Positions 7,797 to 14,842 of a DNA stretch of 32,059 nucleotides are shown one piece after another. A program made the position numbers and the translations under genes. The stretch comes from Bacteroidales bacterium (GTDB lineage: Bacteria; Bacteroidota; Bacteroidia; Bacteroidales; UBA932): the NCBI GenBank assembly GCA_017399905.1, contig JAFQAR010000004.1, positions 1-32,059 of the forward strand. Reading direction: 5' to 3'. The notes beneath the pieces were generated by a model. It made no database searches. It saw only the letters and a list, made by a program, of their open reading frames with translations, and was not told where the DNA came from. Position 1 is the first letter of the stretch, and the number at the start of each line of letters is the position of its first letter.

Positions 7797-8942
7797 ATGG
7801 AAAAGTCAAAAGTATTCTTCACAGACCTGAGGACCGTGCCAGGTAACGATCTTCTCACAAAGCTTGAGAGACTGATCAGAAGAGCCGGTATAGCCGACAT
7901 TGATTTCAAGGACAAGTTCACCGCGATCAAGATTCACTTCGGTGAGCCCGGTAACATGGCATATATCCGCCCTAATTATGCGGCGCGTGTCGTTGATGTA
8001 ATACGTTCACTCGGAGGAAAACCCTTCCTCACCGACAGCAATACCCTTTATTCCGGTGGACGTTCAAATGCGGTGGATCATCTGGATGCTGCAATGGAGA
8101 ACGGTTTCAACAGAATCGGTGCCCATGCTGACGTGATAATTGCCGACGGACTGAAAGGTACCGATTACAAGGAGGTTCCATGTGGCGGAAGCTATTGCCC
8201 GTCTCCGAAGATCGGTGCGGCCATAGCTGATGCGGACATCGTGATTTCGATGAACCACTTCAAGGGACATGAACAGAGTGGCTTCGGCGGAGCTCTCAAG
8301 AATCTCGGAATGGGATCTGCGAGCGTCGGCGGAAAGCTCGAGCTTCACTCGTCATCGCAGCCTTGCATTGATGTAGAAAATTGCATCGGATGCCGTATCT
8401 GCGAGAAATACTGTCGTCACGATGCTGTGAAGGTTGTTGACAGGAAGGCTGTCATAGATTATTCGAAATGTGTCGGATGCGGCCAGTGCGTTGCGGTCTG
8501 CCAGAAGTCGGCTGCGGTGGTGAAGGACTATGACACTTCGGAAGTCCTCAACAGCAAGATTGCGGAATATGCGTATGCTGTAGTGAACGGTAAGCCTTCT
8601 TTCCATATCAGCTTCATCATGAATGTGTCTCCGAACTGCGACTGCTGGAACCATAATGATGCGGCACTTGTTCCGGATATCGGAATAGCTGCCTCATTTG
8701 ACCCTGTAGCTTTGGATTGTGCTTGCGCCGATATGGTCAAGGCTGCTCCAAGCCTTAAGGGCAATGCCATCGCAGACAAGGATACAGCCCACGGCCATGA
8801 CTGCAGCTGCGGATGTGATCCGCATCATAAGGGTGATGACAAGTTCCGCATCGTTCATCCTGATACGAATTGGGAGGCCGGTGTCGAGTACGGTGAGAAG
8901 ATAGGACTCGGATGCCGTGCTTATGAATTGATTAAAGTTTGA
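7797..8942 (+). CDS. DUF362 domain protein with two [4Fe-4S] ferredoxin motifs
   Basis: The 381-residue protein has an N-terminal DUF362 region (KIHFGEPGN near residue 46, then DSNTLYSGGR and NHFKGHEQSGFGGALKNLGMG) and a bacterial ferredoxin insert. Two CxxCxxCxxxC motifs are complete: C196/C199/C202/C206 and C225/C228/C231/C235, as needed for two [4Fe-4S] clusters. No signal peptide or membrane segment is apparent, so a cytoplasmic location is expected. A second part of DUF362 follows (NVSPNCDCWNHND, then DPVALDCACADMV). Residues 332-345 hold an unusual His/Cys-rich stretch (HGHDCSCGCDPHHK) that may bind metal. The physiological reaction of this family is not established; an electron-transfer role is inferred from the clusters. 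It sits 4 bp behind the exporter gene and 4 bp before the PASTA gene. Confidence 0.88.
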   Translation: MEKSKVFFTDLRTVPGNDLLTKLERLIRRAGIADIDFKDKFTAIKIHFGEPGNMAYIRPNYAARVVDVIRSLGGKPFLTDSNTLYSGGRSNAVDHLDAAMENGFNRIGAHADVIIADGLKGTDYKEVPCGGSYCPSPKIGAAIADADIVISMNHFKGHEQSGFGGALKNLGMGSASVGGKLELHSSSQPCIDVENCIGCRICEKYCRHDAVKVVDRKAVIDYSKCVGCGQCVAVCQKSAAVVKDYDTSEVLNSKIAEYAYAVVNGKPSFHISFIMNVSPNCDCWNHNDAALVPDIGIAASFDPVALDCACADMVKAAPSLKGNAIADKDTAHGHDCSCGCDPHHKGDDKFRIVHPDTNWEAGVEYGEKIGLGCRAYELIKV

Positions 8943-8946
8943 TGAC

Positions 8947-9750
8947 ATGTCAGAAAATAAGCAGAAGAAAGGTTTTTTCAGTAATTGGATCGTACGCAAT
9001 CTGCTGCGTGCAGTTGTAATTGTCGTGGTACTTGTAATAGGTGCCGTAATATTTCTGAATGTCGTTACTCAGCATAACAAGGAGATAGATGTTCCTGATT
9101 TCTCGAACATGAGCGTCTCTGAAGCTGAATTTACGGCAGCTCAGGCAGGTGTGAGGGTGGAAGTCACCGACTCTGTCTTCGTCAAGAGGATGAAGAAAGG
9201 CGCAGTGTACAGACAGAATCCTTCTGCCGGAAGCAAAGTTAAGGACGGACGTCGTGTCGTACTTACGATAAATGCAGTCAATGCCAAGAAGGTGACTGTT
9301 CCTGATCTTGTGGGCCTTTCTATGCGTCAGGCCAAGGCCGAACTCCTTTCAAGAGGTCTGGTGCTTAACAGATTGATCTATGTCCAGGACATGGCGACTA
9401 ACAATGTCCTCCGTCAGCTTTACGGCAACCGTGAGGCTGAACCCGGAATGATGGTAGAGAGCGAGTCACCGATCGATCTTGTGGTGGGCTTGAACTCCTC
9501 TGATAACGTTACATATGTTCCGGATGTGACAGGACTGAAGAACATGAGTGCCGTCGATGCTGTCCATGACCATTCGCTGAATGTGAAGCGTCTGAGATTT
9601 GACGAGAGCGTTAAGGATTATGACGACAGCCTCAACGCAATGGTATACCGCCAGGTTCCGGAGCCTTCGGATTCCCTCAAGGTCCATATGGGCGATGAGG
9701 TCACACTTTACCTTACCATGGATCAAAGCCTTATTCCACAGAAGAAATAA
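8947..9750 (+). CDS. PASTA domain membrane-anchored protein
   Basis: This 267-residue protein has a short basic cytoplasmic start (MSENKQKKGFFSNW), one membrane helix at about residues 19-42 (AVVIVVVLVIGAVIFLNVV) and three extracytoplasmic PASTA repeats, at about 50-118, 119-187 and 191-258. Each opens with a VPD signature (DVPDFSNMSVSEAE, TVPDLVGLSMRQAK, YVPDVTGLKNMSA). PASTA domains bind peptidoglycan fragments or support cell-wall protein interactions. No kinase or transpeptidase domain is attached, which is the usual form in Bacteroidetes, where the gene commonly sits next to an RluD-family gene as it does here. A role in envelope or peptidoglycan sensing is inferred. Confidence 0.87.
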   Translation: MSENKQKKGFFSNWIVRNLLRAVVIVVVLVIGAVIFLNVVTQHNKEIDVPDFSNMSVSEAEFTAAQAGVRVEVTDSVFVKRMKKGAVYRQNPSAGSKVKDGRRVVLTINAVNAKKVTVPDLVGLSMRQAKAELLSRGLVLNRLIYVQDMATNNVLRQLYGNREAEPGMMVESESPIDLVVGLNSSDNVTYVPDVTGLKNMSAVDAVHDHSLNVKRLRFDESVKDYDDSLNAMVYRQVPEPSDSLKVHMGDEVTLYLTMDQSLIPQKK

Positions 9751-9762
9751 GATTGTAAGCAG

Positions 9763-10872
9763 ATGAGTCAGCAATATTTCGGTTTTGATGAGGATCCGGT
9801 AGAGGATCTTGACCTGACTGGTGCCGGTGATGAGGTGGCCTACGAGGATGAACAGCAGGAAATGTTCGAGCACTATCGTTTCGATATCGATAAAGGCCAG
9901 ACACCGATGCGTGTCGACAAATATCTGTCGACACATATGGAGTATACATCCAGGCATCGTATCCAGCTGGCTATCAAGGCCGATTATATACGTGTCAACG
10001 ATAAGGTCGTAAAGGCTAACTATATCGTCCGTCCTGGAGATGTGGTGACGTTCGTCATGCCATATCAGAGACGTGGCCTTGAGATCCTACCGGAGGATAT
10101 CCCGTTGAATATAGTGTATGAGGACGATGACGTCCTTGTGCTGAACAAGGAAGCCGGCATGGTAGTCCATCCGGGCCACGGACATTTCAACGGAACGCTT
10201 GTAAACGCTCTTGCGCACCATTTAGGCATATCCCAGGGCCCAGATGCCCAGGACGAAAGGATGGGCGTGCTTGTGCACAGGATCGACAAGGATACGTCAG
10301 GACTGCTCGTGGTCGCGAAGAACGATGAGGCCCAGCTGGACCTCGCCAAGCAGTTCTTCGTCCATTCCATAGAACGGAGATATGTCGCCATAGTATGGGG
10401 AAATCTCAAGGATGATGAAGGTACGATCACAGGAAATATCGGAAGAGACCCTAACGACAGGATGAGGTTCAAGGTCTTTCCGGACGGAGACTACGGAAAG
10501 CATGCGGTAACCCATTACCGTGTCCTTGAGCGTTTCGGTTACGTGACGGTTGTGGAATGTCGTCTTGAGACAGGAAGGACACATCAGATCAGGGTGCATT
10601 TCAATTGGATCGGCCACCCTCTGTTCAATGATGAACGTTATGACGGTTCTGAGATCAGAAAGGGTACCATATATGCCAGATACCGTCAGTTCATAGAGAA
10701 CTGTTTCCGCATACTTCCGCGTCAGGCTCTGCATGCCAAGACTCTCGGCTTTGTGCATCCGCGCACGAAGCAGATGGTACGTTTCGATTCCGAACTTCCG
10801 GCAGATATGCAGGCACTTATCGACAAGTGGCGCAAATATGCGGAAAACATGATTCCGGAACTTGAAGACTGA
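9763..10872 (+). CDS. rluD: RluD-family 23S rRNA pseudouridine synthase
   Basis: The 369-residue enzyme converts specific uridines of rRNA to pseudouridine. After an acidic N-terminal extension of about 40 residues comes an S4-type RNA-binding domain (RVDKYLSTHME...RIQLAIKADYIRVNDKVVKANYIVRPGD, about 50-100). The RluA/RluD catalytic domain follows. The catalytic Asp is D175 in VHRIDKDTSGLLVVAKND, where Ile replaces the commoner Leu after Arg. GRTHQIRVHFNWIGHPLFNDERY is the conserved substrate-cleft block. The RluD rather than RluA/RluC assignment rests on the S4 domain and the PASTA neighbour, so the exact target uridines are not certain. Spacing to the genes on either side is 12 and 4 bp, consistent with cotranscription. 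Confidence 0.9.
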   Translation: MSQQYFGFDEDPVEDLDLTGAGDEVAYEDEQQEMFEHYRFDIDKGQTPMRVDKYLSTHMEYTSRHRIQLAIKADYIRVNDKVVKANYIVRPGDVVTFVMPYQRRGLEILPEDIPLNIVYEDDDVLVLNKEAGMVVHPGHGHFNGTLVNALAHHLGISQGPDAQDERMGVLVHRIDKDTSGLLVVAKNDEAQLDLAKQFFVHSIERRYVAIVWGNLKDDEGTITGNIGRDPNDRMRFKVFPDGDYGKHAVTHYRVLERFGYVTVVECRLETGRTHQIRVHFNWIGHPLFNDERYDGSEIRKGTIYARYRQFIENCFRILPRQALHAKTLGFVHPRTKQMVRFDSELPADMQALIDKWRKYAENMIPELED

Positions 10873-10876
10873 TGCC

Positions 10877-11797
10877 ATGATGCAGAAAAGGACATATAAG
10901 GTGGCAGGACATCTGTTTTCTGTCGTTATGGATGCCGGATCGTTCATCTGGCAGAAGATGGAGGAGTGCTATGGCCCGTTTGAGGTCAGCTCCGATACGG
11001 AGGGCAGTCAGGTCTTCTCCCTGGTTGTGACTGACGGCATCGGACAGGAGAATCTTACTCCCGTCTATTCCAATGTCGGTGACCATGAACCGGGCTTCAT
11101 TGACCTGAATGTCTTCACTACTGATGACGGAGGTCATCTTTTCGAATTCATCCAGCCTATGTCGGAGACCGTCAACGGAAGGATGAAGATCGATGGCAGG
11201 TTTGCCGAAGCTGTCCTTGTCCTTGATGGGAGCCGCATGCACAGGTGGCTTACTTTCAATGTAGCTGTGGATTTCTGCTTCCTCCTGTCTACTTCGTCAC
11301 TCGATACGGTGCTTACTCATGCGTCTGCTGTCCTTTATGAAGGCCGGGCATATCTCTTTCTGGGAAAGAGCGGCACCGGAAAGAGTACTCACAGCAGGAT
11401 GTGGCAGGAGTCTCTTGACGGAGTGGAACTTATGAATGACGACCATCCCGTGATAAGGGTGGATGCCGACGGAAAGGCTTATGCATACGGATCCCCATGG
11501 AGCGGGAAGACACATTGCTATAAGAATGTTTCTGCACCGCTCGGAGGTGTGATAAGAATAGTCAGGGCCCCTCATAACAAGGCAAGAAGGCTTTCACCTG
11601 TCGAGGCATATGCTTCACTTATGACAAGTTGTTCAGGCATGACATGGGATGAAGACCAGGCTCATGGAAGGGACAGGACAATGCAGAAGATAATTTCTGT
11701 GACACCATGCTGGGCCATGGAATGTCTTCCTGAACCTGATGCAGCGTCTGTATGTATGAAGGCTGTCACAGCCCCTTTCAAGGAGGATGAAGCATGA
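10877..11797 (+). CDS. HprK-like serine kinase / PEP carboxykinase-fold protein
   Basis: The 306-residue protein has an N-terminal alpha/beta region of about 140 residues that I do not recognise. A P-loop kinase domain of the HPr kinase/ATP-PEP carboxykinase type follows: HASAV, Walker A GKSGTGKST (163-171), NDDHPVI with paired acidic residues D188/D189, and GSPWSGKTH (205-213). True HPr kinases carry a different N-domain, and no ptsH-like partner is in view. Homologues of this arrangement sit next to a signal-peptidase-like S24/S26 protein and a PqqD-like protein, as here, and HprK-like proteins occur in some lasso-peptide and other modified-peptide clusters. The substrate is therefore suspected to be a peptide, but this is inference. 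ATG 10877 is chosen over the in-frame TTG 10862, which overlaps the RluD gene. The stop overlaps the next start by four bases. Confidence 0.78.
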   Translation: MMQKRTYKVAGHLFSVVMDAGSFIWQKMEECYGPFEVSSDTEGSQVFSLVVTDGIGQENLTPVYSNVGDHEPGFIDLNVFTTDDGGHLFEFIQPMSETVNGRMKIDGRFAEAVLVLDGSRMHRWLTFNVAVDFCFLLSTSSLDTVLTHASAVLYEGRAYLFLGKSGTGKSTHSRMWQESLDGVELMNDDHPVIRVDADGKAYAYGSPWSGKTHCYKNVSAPLGGVIRIVRAPHNKARRLSPVEAYASLMTSCSGMTWDEDQAHGRDRTMQKIISVTPCWAMECLPEPDAASVCMKAVTAPFKEDEA

Positions 11798-12240
11798 AGA
11801 AGATGGTGATGCCGAATGACGTGCTGCTTCCCGCCGTGGGTGAGATTGTGGCCGAAGGTGGGTCAGTCACACTCAGGACCAAGGGTATGAGCATGATGCC
11901 TTTCATCATAGGTGACCGGGACTGCGTACTCCTTGTCAGACCGGAAGAGCTGAAGGTGGGGGATATTGTTCTTGCAAAGGTTGCGAACGGAGCTTTCGTG
12001 CTGCATCGTGTTTTTGAGGTGGATGGTGACTCTCTTGTGCTCATGGGTGACGGAAATCTCGAAGGAAAGGAGAGATGCGGCAGAGGCGATGTCCTTGCTC
12101 AGGCGGTTGCCATAATAAAGGAGGATGGCAGGGAAATAGACTGCACGTCTGCAGGACATCTTCGCAAGGCCAGGATCTGGCGTCTGCTGATGCCGTTGCG
12201 CCGTTATCTGCTGGCTGTTTACAGAAGAATAATAAAATGA
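11794..12240 (+). CDS. S24/S26 family (signal-peptidase-like) peptidase with a Ser-His dyad
   Basis: The 148-residue protein has the S24/S26 serine-protease core. The nucleophile is S33 in RTKGMSMMPFI. LKVGDIVLAKV precedes H71 in FVLHRVFEV, and GDGN (85-88) matches the conserved GDN box. At the position where LepB-type enzymes have a catalytic Lys, this protein has His, as in SipW/Sec11-type peptidases, so a Ser-His dyad is likely. No N-terminal membrane anchor is present. The C-terminus is strongly basic and amphipathic (RIWRLLMPLRRYLLAVYRRIIK) and could associate with the membrane. The ATGA overlap with the kinase gene indicates translational coupling. It may cleave the leader of a modified peptide or act as a regulatory protease; the substrate is unknown. 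Confidence 0.8.
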   Translation: MKKMVMPNDVLLPAVGEIVAEGGSVTLRTKGMSMMPFIIGDRDCVLLVRPEELKVGDIVLAKVANGAFVLHRVFEVDGDSLVLMGDGNLEGKERCGRGDVLAQAVAIIKEDGREIDCTSAGHLRKARIWRLLMPLRRYLLAVYRRIIK

Positions 12241-12247
12241 AAAGCAT

Positions 12248-12514
12248 ATGAAGATAGTGGAAGGATTCAGGTTGCGTGACGTTATGGGACAGGCAACTGT
12301 TATAGGAGAAGGAGTCGGACAGGTCAACTTCAACAAGCTGGTGACCTTGAATGAGTCGGCGGCCTATCTGTGGAAGTCTGTGGAGGGAAAGGAATTCGAG
12401 ACCGCGACACTGGCTGGACTCCTGATTGAGAAGTATGGTATCGATGAGGCTCTTGCCCTCAAGGATGCGGAGTCGATTTCGACGCAATGGAAGGAAATAG
12501 GTCTTGTCGAATAA
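12248..12514 (+). CDS. PqqD-like peptide-binding protein
   Basis: The 88-residue protein matches the PqqD fold: a short beta-strand N-terminus (FRLRDVMGQATVIG), the core signature LNESAAYLWK (about 34-43), and a C-terminal helical part (FETATLAGLLIEKYGIDEALALKDAESISTQWKEIGLVE). PqqD proteins and domains bind leader peptides and present them to modifying enzymes in ribosomally made peptide pathways. It is the last gene of the operon, 7 bp after the S26 peptidase gene, and its TAA touches the terminator stem. No precursor peptide or radical SAM enzyme is adjacent, so the substrate must be encoded elsewhere, or the trio has another role. Confidence 0.82.
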   Translation: MKIVEGFRLRDVMGQATVIGEGVGQVNFNKLVTLNESAAYLWKSVEGKEFETATLAGLLIEKYGIDEALALKDAESISTQWKEIGLVE

Positions 12515-12558
12515 ATGCAAAAGGAGAGAAGCTAATCAAGCTTCTCTCCTTTTGCATT
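12514..12558. terminator. Perfect 20-bp hairpin between convergent PqqD-like gene and rng
   Basis: Arms 12514-12533 and 12539-12558 are perfectly complementary over 20 bp with a five-base loop (AATCA). The stem is AT-rich at its base with a GAGAAGCT core. It follows the PqqD stop directly and includes the last nine codons and the stop of rng on the other strand. A bidirectional intrinsic terminator is the simplest reading. Confidence 0.85.
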
Positions 12559-14088
12559 GTAGAATTCATTCTGCAGGACTGTGAAATCTGTCGATTCCAC
12601 GACTTCTATCTTGCATCTGTACTTCTTCTTCCATTTTCCGATTATTGATGAGAAAAGTCCTTTTGTGAGGTATGCTCCAAGAATAGGGCTTACCTTAAGG
12701 GTCAGTTCTGTGATCTTCTTTTCGGTCACATAGTATGACAGCCTTCTCTCGATCGCTTCGTCAATGACTACACTGGATGATATCTTTCCTGTGCCGTTGC
12801 ATACCGGACACACTTCCTGTGTGTTTATCTCGGTCGCCGGGCGTACTCTCTGCCTTGTTATCTGCATCAGTCCGAACTTTGTCAGAGGAAGCACGTTGTG
12901 CTTTGCTCTGTCAGTTTCCATCAGCTCCTGCATCTTCTTGAACAAGGCGTTTCTGTGTTCGTTTGACTCCATGTCGATGAAGTCCACTATCACGATTCCG
13001 CCCATGTCCCTGAGCCTGAGCTGTCTTGCAATCTCTTCGGCCGCATAGCAGTTGATGTCAAACGTGTTCTGTTCCTGTTCCTTGTTCTTTGAACGGATGC
13101 CGCTGTTGACATCTATCACATGCAGAGCTTCTGTGTGCTCGATCACCAGGTATGCACCCTGCTTGATGGGAACCACCTTTCCGAATGAACTTTTAATCTG
13201 TCTCGTTACTTCGAAGTGGTCGAAGATCGGTGTCTTGTCCTTGTATAACTTGACGATCTTTTCCTGCTCCGGTGAGATCAGTGAAATGTACTTGCGGGTC
13301 TCCTCGTAAATGGTCTCGTTGTTCACATAAATGTTTGTGAATGAGTCGTTGAGCAGATCCCTGAGGATGGTGGTTGTCTTGCTGTACTCTGTAAAGAGCA
13401 GTTGCACTCCTTTTGATTTTGCCAGTTTCTTCCAGGAATTTTCCCATTTTTCTACAAGAGACATCAGCTCCGCGTCAAGTACTGCGGCATTCTTGCCTTC
13501 TGCAGCAGTGCGTATGATGGCTCCGTAATTCTTTGGGAGAATGTTCCTGACCAGTGTCTCAAGTCTCCTCTTTTCCTCTTTTGAGGAAATCTTCTGGGAT
13601 ACGCTTACCTTCTCGGCGAAGGGAAGCAGTACAATGTTTCGTCCTGCCAATGAAATTTCCGCAGTCAGTCTTGAACCTTTTGTCGATATCGGCTCCTTGA
13701 CGATCTGGACAATGACCATCTGTCCGGGAGTAAGCACGTTTTCTATCCTTCCTTCCTTTTCAAGTATAGGTCCAGGCTTGATGTGCTTGTATATCCCCTT
13801 GTTGTCCGAGTTCTGATTCACCCTTTTGACGAATTCGTCAAATGATCTGAAGTACAGTCCCAGGTCAAGATAGTGGACAAATGCCTCTTTCTCGTCTCCG
13901 ATGTCGACAAAGGCAGCATTCAGGGCAGGAAGCAGCTTCTTTACTTTTCCGAGGTAGACATCTCCTACCGAAAAGCTGTGGCCCTGGCTGGACTCCTTGT
14001 TGAGCTCGATGAGCCTGTGGTTTTCCATCAGCGCTATCGAGACTTCCGTTGAGTTTACGTCAACAATCAGATCTTTTACAGACTCCAT
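12532..14088 (-). CDS. rng: Ribonuclease G / RNase E family endoribonuclease
   Basis: The 518-residue enzyme cleaves single-stranded RNA and matures rRNA 5' ends. The N-terminal S1 domain (about 39-130, FSVGDVYLGKVKKLLPALNAAFVDIG) carries an insertion at about 80-112. The catalytic metal-binding aspartates are D326 in HVIDVNSG and D369 in IVIVDFIDM, and the Zn-link that joins dimers is C427-P-V-C430 before NGTGKI. No long RNase E-type scaffold tail is present, so it is an RNase G-sized protein. The start MESVKDLIVDVNSTEVSIAL has the expected family N-terminus. The last codons form one arm of the shared hairpin. An upstream terminator (14121-14151) separates it from the HU transcript, so it must have its own promoter in the 32 bases between. 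Confidence 0.92.
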   Translation of the reverse strand: MESVKDLIVDVNSTEVSIALMENHRLIELNKESSQGHSFSVGDVYLGKVKKLLPALNAAFVDIGDEKEAFVHYLDLGLYFRSFDEFVKRVNQNSDNKGIYKHIKPGPILEKEGRIENVLTPGQMVIVQIVKEPISTKGSRLTAEISLAGRNIVLLPFAEKVSVSQKISSKEEKRRLETLVRNILPKNYGAIIRTAAEGKNAAVLDAELMSLVEKWENSWKKLAKSKGVQLLFTEYSKTTTILRDLLNDSFTNIYVNNETIYEETRKYISLISPEQEKIVKLYKDKTPIFDHFEVTRQIKSSFGKVVPIKQGAYLVIEHTEALHVIDVNSGIRSKNKEQEQNTFDINCYAAEEIARQLRLRDMGGIVIVDFIDMESNEHRNALFKKMQELMETDRAKHNVLPLTKFGLMQITRQRVRPATEINTQEVCPVCNGTGKISSSVVIDEAIERRLSYYVTEKKITELTLKVSPILGAYLTKGLFSSIIGKWKKKYRCKIEVVESTDFTVLQNEFYNAKGEKLD

Positions 14089-14120
14089 CAGGAATTTCAG
14101 TGATAAGATAAATTTAAAAT

Positions 14121-14151
14121 AAAGAGACCGACCATCCGGGTCGGCCTCTTT
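14121..14151 (-). terminator. Intrinsic terminator behind the HU / bS22-like transcript
   Basis: Arms 14121-14133 and 14139-14151 (AAAGAGACCGACC and its near-complement, one mismatch) enclose a five-base loop. Read on the minus strand the hairpin is followed by TTTATTTTAAATTT, a good U-tract. A 6-1-6 palindrome (TAGCAG/CTGCTA, 14151-14163) abuts it. Confidence 0.8.
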
Positions 14152-14188
14152 AGCAGACTGCTAAAATGGCAGACACTGCGATGAGAAA

Positions 14189-14281
14189 TTACTTTCTCTT
14201 CTTGTGTCTGTTCTTGCGCAGGCGCTTCTTGCGCTTGTGCGTTGCCATCTTATGCCTTTTATGCTTCTTTCCGTTTGGCAT
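14189..14281 (-). CDS. 30-residue bS22/mS38-like ribosomal protein (AURKAIP1/COX24 domain)
   Basis: A short minus-strand frame starts at ATG 14281 and ends at TAA 14189-14191. The product begins MPNGKKHKRHKMATHKRKK and ends RHKKRK: 30 residues, mostly Lys, Arg and His. The pattern K-R-x-x-K-M-x-x-H-K-x-x-K-R-x-R-K resembles the conserved core of mitochondrial mS38 (AURKAIP1/COX24) and the small actinobacterial protein bS22, both of which sit in the small ribosomal subunit. Near-identical short proteins are widespread in Bacteroidetes and are easily missed because of length. It lies 33 bp behind the HU gene and ahead of a clear terminator, so both are probably on one transcript. Opposite-strand frames here are low-complexity shadows. 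The ribosomal role is inferred from the motif. Confidence 0.78.
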   Translation of the reverse strand: MPNGKKHKRHKMATHKRKKRLRKNRHKKRK

Positions 14282-14314
14282 AATAATAAAGGTTTTTAAA
14301 TATGATGATTATTG

Positions 14315-14587
14315 TTATTTTACAGTGTTGACAAATACTTTGGCAGGCTTGAATGCCGGAATGTTGTGTGCCGGAATTGTCATTGTAGTATTCTTTGTGA
14401 TGTTTCTTGCGGCCTTCTCAGCTCTGTGCTTGATGATGAAGCTGCCGAAACCACGGAGGTAAACCGGATTGCCTTTTGCGAGAGAGTTCTTTACACTCTC
14501 CATGAAAGACTCTACAACAATCTGAACTGTTGCCTTCTCAATGCCTGTTGCCTTGGCAACTTCATTTACGATCTCTGCCTTAGTCAT
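14315..14587 (-). CDS. HU family DNA-binding protein
   Basis: The 90-residue protein has the full HU/IHF fold: N-terminal helices (MTKAEIVNEVAKATGIEKATVQIVVESF), the central signature LRGFGSFIIKHRAEKAARN and the DNA-inserting arm ending in IPAHNIPAFKPAK with the conserved Pro. HU proteins bend and compact DNA as dimers; whether this paralogue is general or specialised cannot be told. A well-formed promoter (14641-14672) lies upstream, giving a leader of roughly 45-50 bases, and the bS22-like gene follows on the same strand. Confidence 0.93.
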   Translation of the reverse strand: MTKAEIVNEVAKATGIEKATVQIVVESFMESVKNSLAKGNPVYLRGFGSFIIKHRAEKAARNITKNTTMTIPAHNIPAFKPAKVFVNTVK

Positions 14588-14640
14588 AACTTATCTATTT
14601 TTAATTTTTAAATCAAAAAACTATTATCGATATATCCGTG

Positions 14641-14672
14641 CAAAGTTAGACTGAATTTTTCAATTAACCAAA
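14641..14672 (-). promoter_or_regulatory. Promoter of the HU / bS22-like unit, TTTG-N20-TAACTTTG
   Basis: On the minus strand TTTG (14672-14669) is followed after 20 bases by TAACTTTG (14648-14641), an exact fit to the Bacteroidetes -33/-7 consensus and spacing. Transcription should start near 14634. Confidence 0.8.
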
Positions 14673-14726
14673 TTGACGTGATAAAATTCAATGAAAATGT
14701 ACACCTTAAACTGACTTTATGTATTT

Positions 14727-14822
14727 ATTCTGCCACAGAATGGATTTTTGAACAGCTGGCACAATGCTTGACCATATATGTTGCGGTTTATATTTAAGGA
14801 GAAATTCTGCCATTTTGGCAGA
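14727..14822 (+). promoter_or_regulatory. Paired TCTGCCA palindromes upstream of lon, candidate operators
   Basis: ATTCTGCCA occurs twice, at 14727-14735 and 14804-14812. The first copy lies in ATTCTG-CCA-CAGAAT (14727-14741). The second lies in TCTGCCA-TTT-TGGCAGA (14806-14822), ending 20 bases before the lon ATG. Two inverted repeats sharing one half-site suggest a binding site for a regulator. No TAnnTTTG element was found in this intergenic region, so the lon promoter itself is not located. Confidence 0.4.
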
Positions 14823-14842
14823 TATGAGAAAGAGAAGTGCTT

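Noticed and set aside
10297-10947. 216-codon minus-strand frame opposite the RluD-family gene
   Set aside because: It overlaps catalytic coding sequence on the other strand and shows no family features.
14166-14611. Plus-strand frames of about 100 codons over the HU region
   Set aside because: They are antisense to HU and the bS22-like gene, both of which have clear family motifs, a promoter and a terminator on the minus strand.
14755-14771. Sigma-54-like sequence TGGCACAATGCTTGAC upstream of lon
   Set aside because: The -24 part fits, but the required GC of the -12 element is replaced by GA, and no enhancer-binding regulator is visible. A chance match is more likely.
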